64,000 nt of DNA from Enoplosus armatus. Taxonomy: Eukaryota > Chordata > Actinopteri > Centrarchiformes > Enoplosidae. Every line of letters starts with the position of its first letter. The stretch's first letter is position 1. The position numbers were made by a program, and so were the translations under genes. Below are positions 10,601 through 20,900 of this stretch, in pieces. The notes under the pieces are model-generated. The model was not told the DNA's origin and searched no databases. It worked only from the letters and a program-made list of their open reading frames with translations. The DNA lies in assembly GCF_043641665.1 (NCBI RefSeq), contig NC_092201.1, positions 3,204,501 to 3,268,500 of the forward strand, written 5' to 3'.

Positions 10601-12312
10601 TCAGGAGGGGAAGATGAACAGCAGCAGCTGGAGAACAGACATCCTGGTGGAGTATGAAGGAGAGGGAAGCAACGTGTCGGACCCCGCCTGCCCCCTGCTG
10701 GGACCAGGAGTGTCGGTACGAGATGAAACTTTATTTATACTTTATTGATCTGTGGTGGAAAGACGAGTTTCTTCTGCTGCAGAGACCTTGATTCTTCTTC
10801 CGTCTGTCCTCTTTCTCCAGGAGTGTTTCCCAGACTGTGTGTGCGAGGACTCGTACAACAACACCTACGCGTGTGTGCGCACCATCGCCCCCTCTGTCAA
10901 CCTGCAGTACTGCGAGTTTGACGATAACGAGGTGCGGGGAAGTGTTCATCTTATTATTAGTTGTGACCTAAAATCGTTAAGAGTGAAGGCACCTGCTATG
11001 ATTAAAAAGGAAAAGAAATGTATGTTTCAATGTGCTGGAATTAATTATGTGACTTAAAGCCACTATGTGTACAGGAAAATCCCTTACTTTGGCGTCATCT
11101 GGTGGTCGAATCAAGAATGACACTGTGCTGTGCGTCTGTGGTTTAGTTTCATAACAGTCGACTCCTCCGATCTGATTAACGTTATTTGTGGCTGTGCGCC
11201 CCCTGTAGGTGTTTGTAGAGGTCTACAACGTGACAGGAGACCCCTACCAGCTGACCAACATCGCAAAGACCATCGACCAGGAAGTCCTGGAGAAGATGAA
11301 CCATCGGCTGATGATGCTGCAGTCCTGCTCCGGACAGTCGTGTCGGACGCCCGGCGTGTACGATCCGAGGTCTGTTCAGCGCCGCCGTGCTTGACTGTTT
11401 CACTGAAAAATATCCACATTAAAAAAAAACAACACATTTATAGTGTTTCCTGCTGCTAGAAGGTACTGATCAACTGTACAAACAATTAAGAAGGGGCACC
11501 AACAAACTAAAATACATATCTGAACATGTTTGTTTTTGGAATACATTTAGAAAATGCTTTCATTAATACCAATTAGTTTTAAAGCTACATTTCTTTATTT
11601 TTGATTGTCACGACTGTGTTATACTTCTGTATAGAGAATTTCTACCTCTGATTAACCGAAACTTACAGTAAACAAAGGTCCACTTGTGATGAGCACAGTT
11701 AAGAGAATCTTCAGGTTATAAATAATTAAGAACAAATGGAAAGAAAAATGCACAAACAAGAAGCTAAATTGCTGCACCAGATTGCTATTAAATAAGTGGA
11801 AAAACAAGAAACAGTTCAGATATTTTTAAAATCTAATTTACATCCAGTCTTATCCAAATCTGATATTTTACATTTGAGTTTTACTTGTCGTTTAATATTG
11901 AAAATAAAACACTTCACAGAAAGCTCTAATCTCTAATCACAGAAAGATAATTTAAACAAAAAATGATCCAAATTTGGTAATGTTTTATTTTATGGCTCTG
12001 AATAATTACCTAATAAGAGCAAGTGAGAAAGAAAGATTATTTGAACTAATTATAGGGAAGATAAACTCAATTTTAACCCAAGTAAATATTCAGGACTAGA
12101 AAATTAATTAATTGAACATTCTCTATTATCCCTATAATTAGTGTCAAATTACATACTGTAGTTCTTGCTGTAGTGGAAATTACAGACCCTCAAATAAACA
12201 CACGAGCATCAACTCCTCTGTCTTGTGTCTTCTCAGGTATAAATTCGACCCTCGACAGATGTTTACCAGCCACAGCTGGCGACTCAGCAGACTCAGGCAG
12301 AGGATGAAATAA
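4459..12312 (+). CDS. gns: N-acetylglucosamine-6-sulfatase (glucosamine (N-acetyl)-6-sulfatase), complete, 14 exons
   Basis: GNS removes the 6-O-sulfate from N-acetylglucosamine 6-sulfate in lysosomal breakdown of heparan and keratan sulfate; loss in humans causes Sanfilippo syndrome type D. Coding exons: 4459-4626, 5528-5587, 5774-5980, 7004-7069, 8377-8475, 8703-8870, 8971-9053, 9316-9434, 9619-9722, 9812-9913, 10605-10715, 10821-10931, 11209-11369, 12237-12312. They sum to 1635 nt, 544 residues (human 552), with all phases closing. Residues 1-33 look like a signal peptide. The sulfatase signature is at 83-94, [13 protein letters not shown], with Cys83 the residue expected to become formylglycine. 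Metal-site motifs are TDD (46-48) and SDNGYHTG (317-324); TPAPHSPW is at 223-230. About ten N-glycosylation sequons are present. One oddity is Leu49 after TDD where relatives have Gln. It is divergent from tbc1d30 and convergent with the APMAP-like gene. Confidence 0.97.
5528..5587 (+). CDS. gns: gns exon 2
   Basis: Sixty bases, residues 57-76 ([14 protein letters not shown]..., ending TNA), between CTTCCAG and GTAAGT. Corresponds to the human segment after LGGM. Confidence 0.93.
5774..5980 (+). CDS. gns: gns exon 3 (active-site exon)
   Basis: Residues 77-145 between CCTCCAG and GTAAGG. Carries the C-x-P-S-R formylglycine signature (Cys83) and KYPHNHH, then the [13 protein letters not shown] motif. 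Confidence 0.96.
6885..6935 (+). repeat. interspersed repeat, family B fragment (gns intron 3)
   Basis: Contains CCACCACTTTGGTCCAGACTG followed by ATGGATTGACGTACAATGTGG. The first part is the reverse complement of the CAGTCTGGACTAAAGTGGTGG end of the family B copy near 48.7 kb. Confidence 0.5.
7004..7069 (+). CDS. gns: gns exon 4
   Basis: Residues 146-167, [19 protein letters not shown] followed by VGL, between TTTCAG and GTAAGA; aligns with human YGAPDAGGLEHVPLGWSYW. Confidence 0.94.
8377..8475 (+). CDS. gns: gns exon 5
   Basis: Residues 168-200, starts [20 protein letters not shown] and ends DYLTDVL at a GTGAGA donor; one N-glycosylation sequon (NYT). Confidence 0.95.
8703..8870 (+). CDS. 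gns: gns exon 6
   Basis: Residues 201-256, starts [20 protein letters not shown], includes [15 protein letters not shown] with the conserved His of the sulfatase fold. The donor is GTAGCG, weaker than the others. Confidence 0.94.
8971..9053 (+). CDS. gns: gns exon 7
   Basis: Residues 257-283 plus two bases; [17 protein letters not shown] then QFLDDAFRK. Ends phase 2 at GTGAGT; the split Arg codon is completed by exon 8. Confidence 0.94.
9316..9434 (+). CDS. gns: gns exon 8
   Basis: Residues 284-323 plus one base; [19 protein letters not shown], then [13 protein letters not shown] with the second metal-binding Asp-Asn pair. The donor GTATGT is followed 9 bases later by a 26-base CA tract. 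Confidence 0.94.
9619..9722 (+). CDS. gns: gns exon 9
   Basis: Residues 324-358, [20 protein letters not shown] through KPNQTSQ. The donor GTACAC is itself the start of a 28-base CA repeat (9725-9752). Confidence 0.93.
9725..9752 (+). repeat. (CA)n microsatellite at the gns exon 9 donor
   Basis: Fourteen AC units beginning at intron position 3. A companion tract at 9444-9469 follows the exon 8 donor. Confidence 0.95.
9812..9913 (+). CDS. gns: gns exon 10
   Basis: Residues 359-392, [19 protein letters not shown] then [14 protein letters not shown]; phase 0 at both ends, donor GTGAGA. Confidence 0.94.
10605..10715 (+). CDS. gns: gns exon 11
   Basis: Residues 393-429, begins [20 protein letters not shown] and ends LLGPGVS at GTACGA; corresponds to human RSDVLVEYQGEG region. 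Confidence 0.92.
10821..10931 (+). CDS. gns: gns exon 12
   Basis: Residues 430-466, [20 protein letters not shown] then [11 protein letters not shown]; four conserved cysteines in the first half plus one in LQYCEF. Donor GTGCGG. Confidence 0.94.
11209..11369 (+). CDS. gns: gns exon 13
   Basis: Residues 467-519 plus two bases; [20 protein letters not shown] and [20 protein letters not shown]. Uses a weak GTCTGT donor; the split Arg codon joins exon 14. Confidence 0.93.
12237..12312 (+). CDS. gns: gns exon 14 (terminal)
   Basis: Residues 520-544 and TAA stop; [16 protein letters not shown] then a basic tail ending RQRMK. The tail is shorter than human. Confidence 0.9.
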
Positions 12313-12521
12313 GAAGAGCAGACGAAGGTCGGAGGAAGAGGGGCTGTTTCCTGCTGTTGTTGCCTTGTGTTCAGGTCCCCTGAGCCAGTCTCTTTGTACA
12401 TGGATGCAGAAGGGATCAGGTGGGGTCATATTTTGGGGGAATAGGTGGGTTGTCATAGAAACAGGAGGCCTCTCTGGGTGCAGGACCCACATTTAAAGCT
12501 TCCAGTCTGGGCTGCTGTTTA

Positions 12522-12571
12522 GTGTGTGTGTGTGTGTCTGTGTGTCTGTGTGTGTGTGTGTGTGTCTGTGT

Positions 12572-12616
<45 letters not shown>
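12522..12616 (+). repeat. (GT)n microsatellite with TCTG interruptions
   Basis: Ninety-five bases of GT interrupted by several TCTG units, within the presumed gns 3' UTR. Confidence 0.95.
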
Positions 12617-12618
<2 letters not shown>

Positions 12619-15253
12619 GGGAAGCCAAATTAATCAGGATAGATTCACACTCACAAGCCATTAATTCACTTCCTGTTTCCTTGTAAGCGTTACTGAGCAC
12701 TAAATGTGTGCGCGGCCAGTCGTATTAATTTAAAATCCAACGTTTCACCCAGTTCTTATAAATTCAGTCTGTTCGTCTCTCTGTCGAGAATATCATCGTA
12801 TCAATGAGCCAAACAGAAGCCAGTTCACGAAAGCTCCTTCAGCAACATTGACTGCAGCCAGGTTTCATCCAGATGTAGCGAACCAAATTCAGAAAATGTG
12901 ACTTCATGCATATATTGGGAGTTGGTTCATCGAGATAAACAGTAGGTGGCGCTAATTCTCCAGTCAGGTGCCTTCACACCATTGCAGAGGAAGAGGGCCT
13001 AACAAGATGACGTAATTAAAAGAGCTAGCTTGAAAACGTGATGAAAACATGGCATTTCTTTTGTGTCATGGATTAGTTTTATTATTCATCTGCTGACACT
13101 TTTTGTCTCTTCAGTGGATGTTTTAGTCTCTTCGTGATTAATTTCCTTTGCACTTAGTCATATTTAGCTTTTATTGATACGCCAACTTTTCCGCTTCAGC
13201 CGAGCCTAAAAACATAAAAACTGCATACAAACAGGTGAATGGAAACGCACCTCGTGTCACATTATAGACAGCAGTAACACTAGAGATCATTTCCGCTGTC
13301 GATCAAGCAATTAATTATTACTTCATGTGACGCGTTTTTTTAAACAGTCAGAAAATCCCAAATTGGCCAATTTACAAAACTGGAAGAAAAACAAGTGAAT
13401 TGTCTGAAAAGCAATTACCAGCTATGTTTTGTTTTTTCGTTTTTTTTGCGTTTTTACTAAATAAATCAAAATTAGCGATCAATTTGCAGTTGATTAACTC
13501 TCGACTGAACGCGTTTGGCGCAATTGACAGCTTGCAAACTGTAAATAATTACAATATATTAATAATATATAATTATTAATTATATATTTATAATACACAT
13601 TGTGATCAGCAACAACAATGTGGTCACTTGTTAATTTGTTGAGGACAAACCGGCTGCAGCAGAACAGTAAAGGTCACATCACCCCCGAAAAAGGAAGTGA
13701 TGTCACTGTTCTGATGCTGATAATAAATAAATAAATAAATAAATACTGTAAACAGTGTTTCAGAGTGACGCAGCACAAGTCTGGTAGTGAGATAATGAAC
13801 TAAACACGATGCTAAAAAGGTTGAAGGAGGTGAACTCGCGCCTGAATTCGGCCATGAGGGAGGTGTCGTGAGCCAACCTGAAGAAGTAAATAGAAAAAGA
13901 ACAAAGTAGTGAACAGACAAAGAAGAAAAGAGCGCCACCTACAGGAAGTTCATAAACAGACAACACATCATAGTGATCTCTCACAAATTAGTGCCTGTTA
14001 GCAAGCAGTGGGGGAAAACATGGCTCATTCGGAAGATGTTTTAGTTACAAAGCAACTTTTGTGACTAAAATTAATTAGTCTAATATGATTTCTGAGAATA
14101 ATTAGTGGCATCGGGGTGAAGTTAAATTTCCAAATCTGATTAATCACTGCAGACAGACTCATACTCGTCGTGTTAAAGCACCTTTTTCTTTCGCAAGAAG
14201 TCTGTCTTTTTGTAATTGTCATCTCATTGATTTCCTGTGTTGTACATTTCATACTGAGTTTATTTAAGTCACTTTAATGGACAGAAGAAAAAAAAGTATT
14301 TCACTAATAATCTCCTTTTTGTAGCATTTCACTGAGCCACATTTTGAAGCGTTGGTTCAGAGCAGAGATGAAGCTCCTGATGGGAGACGAGGAAGCAGTC
14401 GGTTTTAGATAGAAGATCGTCAGGGTTTCATTCAGCACAGTTTCGTGGTGTTTGCTTTATGGGTGGGATGTGAGAACTTTTTAAAGGCCAACGACTGAAA
14501 CAGAAGAAGAATCTATATTTGATATATTTTTCAATGCAACCGTCTCCTTCAAACTTTAAGGGAACTGTTTCTTTTCCTTTGGCTCACGTTCATGTTTACG
14601 CCATAAATTTAGACAAAAACATCTAAACAATAATCATCCTTTTCTGTCGCTGTCGAAACATTTCATAACACAGGTTGATATATTTTAGATCGAAGCTGCC
14701 TACAGCCAGTTTTTTTGTGGCGAAACGTTTTTAAATTAAGAACCAATCTGTAGATTATCAACTTCCAACCAAAGATCTGATTAGAGACGTCTGAGGGAAA
14801 CTCCTGAGGATTAAATGACGTTCAGAAAGTCTCTGTCGCGGTGCGTCTGCATGACATTTGTTGTAAAAGACTGAGGTTTTTTTTTTGTGTGTGTTAACTT
14901 TGTGAGTTATTTCTGTTACTGACAAGCAAGCAGACAAACTGTTAATTGTGAATCATTTGTTCTGCTGCTACTGTGGTTGTTATTCTCGGATAAATCGCTC
15001 ATACAGCTCTTTCTTCCTCTGGAGTCACTTTGTTCGGACTGAATTTAAGTTTCACGTGAGGCGATTTTAAAGCAGAGGCCGCAGGACTCGACGTACACTA
15101 TGTGATTATTTTCCCTCTTATGCTTCAATTCACTGATGCACTTTCAAACCTGTCAGAACTGTTGTTGTTTTTGGAACACTTAGTTTTATTTTTCAGAGTA
15201 GTCTTTGATGAAGATAATGATGATGATGTATTTTAGGTTTGTGTTTTTGTCCA

Positions 15254-15263
15254 AATAAATAAA
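15254..15263 (+). terminator. candidate gns polyadenylation signals
   Basis: Two overlapping AATAAA hexamers, followed within 40 bases by a T/G-rich stretch (CTGTTCAGTC...). Chosen because it is the last good signal before the convergent APMAP-like gene. Confidence 0.45.
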
Positions 15264-15696
15264 TTCTCAAAAGATCAATTCTGTTCAGTCAGTCAGTTCT
15301 CCACCAGATTTCTGTCTCATTTCAACTTTAATCTGATCTCGATGGGTCTGAACAAGAAACAAAACATGTTAACTTGCTTAGTTTTTAGAAAAGTGCTATA
15401 TGAAAAGTTTTTAATTCAGTTTTCCTGTTTTGAAAAGCCCTAAAAATTGTCAATTTTACAAATATCAGGCCTTAAAAATTTAGTTTAGTCTTTATGGCCT
15501 GACCTTTATGTCTTTCTGGCTACAGTTACCTGTTGGGAAAAGGCCTGTTGAGTTAAACTCACCTGCTGTCGAACGCACTCTTGTCGTCTGCGTTAGGAAT
15601 CAGAAAAGCATCTCCTGTTGAAAGCTAATTCAAAGTTTAAAGTTTAGACACAAAAACTGTAAAAAACACATCTATAAAATCATAAGTATTTTGCAA

Positions 15697-15935
15697 CTAG
15701 AGCTGCAATGACTATTTTCTAGATTAATCAATACATTGTTTAGTCTATTAAATGTCAGAATAAATAGTTTAGTCCAAAATGACGTCTTCAACTAGCTTTT
15801 GTCGGACCAACAGTCCAAAACACAAAGATATTTACAATTATATAAAAGCAAGACAAGCTAATAAGGAGTTAAGGACCAGCAAGTGTTTGGTTTTTTTTAC
15901 ATTTTTACTATTAATTGATTATCGATTAATCCTTC
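15697..15935 (+). repeat. interspersed repeat, family A
   Basis: AGAGCTGCAATGACTATTTTCTAGATTAATC, TTTAGTCTATTAAATGTCAG, then GACGTCTTCAACTAGC and CGGACCAACAGTCCAAAAC. Same word order as the copies near 38.7 and 40.8 kb. Lies between gns and the APMAP-like gene. Confidence 0.65.
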
Positions 15936-16220
15936 TGGATCTTTTTGCAACAAATGTGATATTCAGGAGTCTCAGTGAAACTTTAATTTCATATAAAATC
16001 TTTATTTTAAAATCTAACTTTACAACATGGTATTAATGGGGAGACATTCCCAAATTTCCAAAGTTAATTTAAAATTCCTCAAAGAGAAAGCAGGTCGACG
16101 GTCCAGGCCGGGAGAAATCACTCCGAGTCAGTTTGAGCTCCCATGAAGCTGACAAACAAACTATTAATAGAAAGAAGGTAAATACAAACATCATCAAGTG
16201 TCTCTATTGAAGTTTCAAGT

Positions 16221-16237
16221 TTTATTCTGGTTTTATT
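16221..16237 (-). terminator. candidate polyadenylation signals of the APMAP-like gene
   Basis: On the minus strand there are two AATAAA hexamers (plus-strand TTTATT at 16221-16226 and 16232-16237), about 610 bases beyond the stop codon. They would place the convergent ends of gns and this gene about 1 kb apart. Confidence 0.45.
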
Positions 16238-16842
16238 CTCCTTCCCACCAGGACAGTTCAGTTGCATTGTGGGTAACGTAGGCACCAGGAAGAAAAATGT
16301 GTTTTTAACTGTCCATTGTGAGTTTGACGATGTTATAGGAGCTCTTTTAACTTACCTATTTCTATCATATTTAATCTATAATAGTCTATAATTTAACTTC
16401 ACAGTATTCTGGGTATTTAATACAGTTTTAACTCACCATTTTTGTGCTATAAAGTACTTAAATTTCATTCCATCGGACGGCATTTCATCACATCACACCC
16501 ATTTGTGCAGACGGAAGTTCTTTTCTGTTCCAACAGGAAGTCAGACTTTTCTAAAAATGTCTTTAGATGATCATAGTCGCTCAGTTCACCGCTCAGGTCT
16601 TTAGTGGGTGACAGGGTCCGACCTGAAACCATCAACCACCAACATCCAGGTTTGATCTACGCAACATCCACACGTCACTCCAGAGGTGAACGTCGACTAA
16701 AAAGCTTTAAAAAACGCGTAAAATCCAGAAGCGCCACAAACGTCCTCGTAGCTCCTCCATCATGTACAGAAACTTAAACCTGTCCCAAAATAAAAACAAA
16801 TAAGCCTACATTTAGTTGTCTGTGTCCGGCTGCGGTCCGTCA

Positions 16843-17052
16843 TCAGCTCTCCCGTCCCTCCAGGACGGGCAGGAACGGCAGGTCGGTGCTGCCCAGGTAG
16901 GTCCTCCCTCTGTGCTGGAAGACGTCGCTGACGGCCCACGTCAGGCGGCCTTCAGGGTCGTGCAGCGTTCCCACGATCTCACCGTCCAGTCCGAGCTCCA
17001 GGACCAGAGCGTAGCGCGGCAACAGAAGGTTGTACCAGCTCAGAGGAATCAG
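16843..17052 (-). CDS. apmap-like: APMAP-like exon 9 (terminal)
   Basis: Residues 315-383 and TGA stop. LIPLSWYNLLLPRYALVLEL, then LHDPEG and RTYLGSTDLPF; the tail PVLEGRES differs from the C-terminus of APMAP. Confidence 0.93.
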   Translation of the reverse strand: MIPLSWYNLLLPRYALVLELGLDGEIVGTLHDPEGRLTWAVSDVFQHRGRTYLGSTDLPFLPVLEGRES

Positions 17053-17266
17053 CTGGCAACACAAACAACACATTTAATACACAAACACTGGTGTCATCCA
17101 GCGATTATAAACTCCTTAAAACCACGTAGCACTCTGGTCACGTGTTTATTTTAAATAAAGTTTTAAGACTCTTTTTGGAAGCAAGTTAAACTAAACTGTT
17201 TCTTTGTCAGCGTGACCTCAACTGACATCTCCCAAAAGTTCACCGGGAGTTCAGACCTGTTTCTTC

Positions 17267-17304
<38 letters not shown>

Positions 17305-17863
17305 ACTAAAGGGTCCTGCCCCTGTCCTGTCAGATTTCACACTATCTGGTCTCAGTGCAGCCTGGAACAAAGCCTGTTATTCTCTACTGACCGACAGACT
17401 AAATAATTGTGAATCACACAGCGGAAATGCATCATGGGAAAGTAGATTTGCTTATAACTCCTGATGAAAACTGCAGAGCTGAAAGTGGAGTATGTAAGAA
17501 AGGTATCTGTGTCTTTAACACTAGTCCCTCCATTTCTCCAGAGATCATATTGATTATATATCAGATGTGACTGGAAGATATCAAACAATCAACTACAGCT
17601 GTGAGCTGTCGGTGTAGACGCGCTCACCTTGGCCAGGAAGCGCTTGGCGGCCGGGTACGGGGCGATCGTGTCCAGGAAGGGAGGCACGACCTTCCGGAAC
17701 CGTGTCGTCGTTATGCCAACCAGGAATGTTCCGCGGTCGCTGAGTCGGATGTTGTCAGGGTAACCGATCATGTTGTCCAAGAGGATCTCCTTGGTGCCAG
17801 CCTTCGGGCCCTTCAGCCAGTATCTGAGGGTGGACGGAGAGTCAGCTGAGTGTCTGATGTTTT

Positions 17864-17914
<51 letters not shown>

Positions 17915-20900
17915 CGCAGCACGCGTCCGATGCTGGTCTCCGCCAGCAACAGGAAGTGTTCGTCAGGCGACAGGGCGATGCCATTGGGCATGTAGAGAGA
18001 GTCCAGCAGGACCGTCACACTTCCTGTCTCTGGATCGTAGGAGAGGAGGCGGCCGAGGCTGTTCAGCTCGATCACCTGGAACATCGGACGGCTCGGGTTA
18101 GCTTATTTATCTTTTTTGTTTAGTTCAGCTTAGTTGAGTCTGGATCAGTTTAGATTATCATATTTATCTTATCCTAGAATATCTTCGCTCATCATAGTTC
18201 AGTTTCGATCATTTTTAAATGCAGTGGAGTAAATAAAATCAATCCATGAACACAAAAAAAGAAAAGACTTCCTAAGACATAATTATGTAAATTCAATTCA
18301 TTGTCACCTGTACACTTTAATGTGCATGAGCTTACTTACTTACTAGTTCAGCTTAGTTTAGACTTGAGTTTGCTTCATTTTAAATTATTTGTTACAGTCC
18401 ACTTACTTTTGCTTATTTAGCATACTTAGTTCATTAGTGTTATTAGTTTCTGATTTCCTACCTTTAGTTTAAAACACTTGAATAAAATGAAGTCTAATTA
18501 TTTCAAGTGCACGTAAACACGTCTGTCCTCGTCAGCAGCTCTCAGCTGAACTGAATGGACTCTTTGCCGTCTTTGTTTTGGCAAACCAAGTAAAAAAAAC
18601 AAGCGTGTCCTCGTGTGTTTTTTGGAGGGCTGCAGTTACCAAGCAACGCTGGAAAAAACCCTAAATGGACTCTGCTGGCATCGGCTTTCCTTTGCTTGGT
18701 TATCCATTAGAAGACTTCGCACTCTTCATGATGCTTTTACATTTCAAATCTAAGAGAGGCGACTGGAGGATCTCTTTAAGGCCGAGGCTTTCAGCTAAAT
18801 CCTTTCCCCTCGTTTCACCTCCAGTTTGACGTGTCTGCGTCCCCAGCGACTGGAAGAGTCGGTGAAATAAATGATCCCAGTTTGGGATGAAATCTCCAGG
18901 CCGTTCAGGAAGGCAAAGGGAACGCCATCAGCACCTGAGGAACAGAGGAAAGAAGGGTCAGATTATAATTCACAAATTATAATTAACTGGGACACACACA
19001 CACACACACACACACATTATACCCTGTGAGTTCGCCAGCAGCAGAGTCTTTTCTCCAGTTTTGGGGTCGACGCTGTGCAGCCCAAAGTAGGAGTCAGCGA
19101 CGATCAGCTGACCGCGACGATCCAGACGGACGCCGTGAGGACGACCGCACACAGGCTCGTAGTCTGTGCTGCTGCCTGCAGACGCAGAGACACGACATGC
19201 TCAAGTGTGTGCTCGTGAATAAGTGATCTTATGTCGTCACACAATAAAAGAGTGAAAACAAGCTGTTGACTTATGCTGCTAACAGGCCAGAGTCCCTTTA
19301 AGTAATTAAGAAAATAAAGTGTTTGTGCAGCATTTTAAAAACACAATTTTTTCATTTGTAATTTATTTCAGCTGTTTAAATAATGAGCAAGTCAGTATCT
19401 CAAAACCACCAATTCACTGATGATGTTATAGATTAATTAAGTTTATAAAGCTCATTTGTAGGCTGAGGAAAGTCATAACAGCTCTAAAACACTGACTGCA
19501 AAAGACAAGAACAACCAGTAACAGGAAAAGAGGAAGGATACGGTCGTCCCTGAAAAAACACAGAAGAAGAAACAGACGTGTAAGAATAAAAACACGAACC
19601 ACATTCTGGTAAATTCTGACCCATCTGTGTGATGAGAGTGAGGCTGTCATCAGGACCGATCCTCCACAGCTTCCCGTCCACTGTTCCTGTGTACACATTA
19701 CCTGAAACACACATCCAGACCATCATGGGACACTTAAAATCTCCATGGAAATTCATTTACCTGTCAAAAGGGGTGAAAAAGAAGCAGCACTGAAAAACAA
19801 ATACTAAAGCAGGAACCTCTGGATAAATAAATGTCAAAAACATGTCGCATGAGACAGTACAGGAAGCAACAAGGTACAAAATACGCATGCATACGACACA
19901 GGCAAAGGTCAGAGGTCAAACCCATCAAGCTCTTGACGAGATAACCTCTGAGAGTTTAAATCACTTGTGAAAGTCCGACACGGACATAAAATCCAGCACG
20001 CTCACCCTCCTCGTCCGCAGTGAAGGATTCTGGTCCGTGTAGTTTCCCAGTAAATAGTCTGCGGCCCTTCTGCAGTCGGGTGTTGACGGCCAGCGGGCCC
20101 TCGAGGGCCGGAGGAGGCCCCTTCAGTCTGGAGGAACAGATCTGGATTTAACGGTTACCAACAACTGCAGTAAAAGTACACAGCACTGAAGCGCTGAAGT
20201 GCTGATATTTCACAGTAAATTAACAATATTATGGAGGCTGTTGTTTGTGTTTTATAGTGAAATATCAGACATTCATGTTCCTCACAGGATAAACTCTAAT
20301 AACTTAGATGATGATGACGTTAACTTTTCACCTACTGTATATCATGAGTGTGTGTGTGTGTGTGCACTCACACATGTGGTTTGGGGTCTATGGGAGAAGG
20401 CAGCAGGTAAAGTCCAACAGCCACCGCGAGCAGAGCCGCTAATAACGACCTCTTATCCAACCTGAAAGACAGCAGAAACAACAAACCCTCAGCCATTTTG
20501 TTGGGGCATTAACCTCAGACTGCAGCAATGTTGATTGTTTTAAATGTTTTGAACTTTTCTAGTGAACATTTCATAGTTTTCTAAGGGCCAAACATCTGCA
20601 AAAAAGACATTTAACATGATTTAATCTATGCACATACAACACAGCCCTTAATCCACAACATTGCAAAATAAAGAAGGTCTGTTAAGGATCAAACTGGGTT
20701 GTTTACCTTCTTTGTGCACATTTCACCTTCATTTTGATAAAAAACTTTAAGGGTGTGTTTTTTTTTTAAAGCTGCTGTCTTTTGTTTGCAGTTCACAGTC
20801 TGCAGTTAACACATCACCAGTGTCGTGTCACACATGGTGAAGTGAACTTTGACATGTATAAGATGTTTCACAGTAATATGTAACGCTGCATGCTGGTTAC

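Larger units (their letters stand above)
12313..15290 (+). other. probable gns 3' UTR
   Basis: No further exon on either strand. The first strong polyadenylation signal downstream of the gns stop in a suitable context is the doubled AATAAATAAA at 15254-15263, giving a 3' UTR of about 2.95 kb, similar to the long 3' UTR of mammalian GNS. It includes a 95-base GT-rich microsatellite (12522-12616) and AT-rich sequence. Extent is inferred, since AATAAA words also occur earlier (for example near 13728-13742). Confidence 0.5.
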
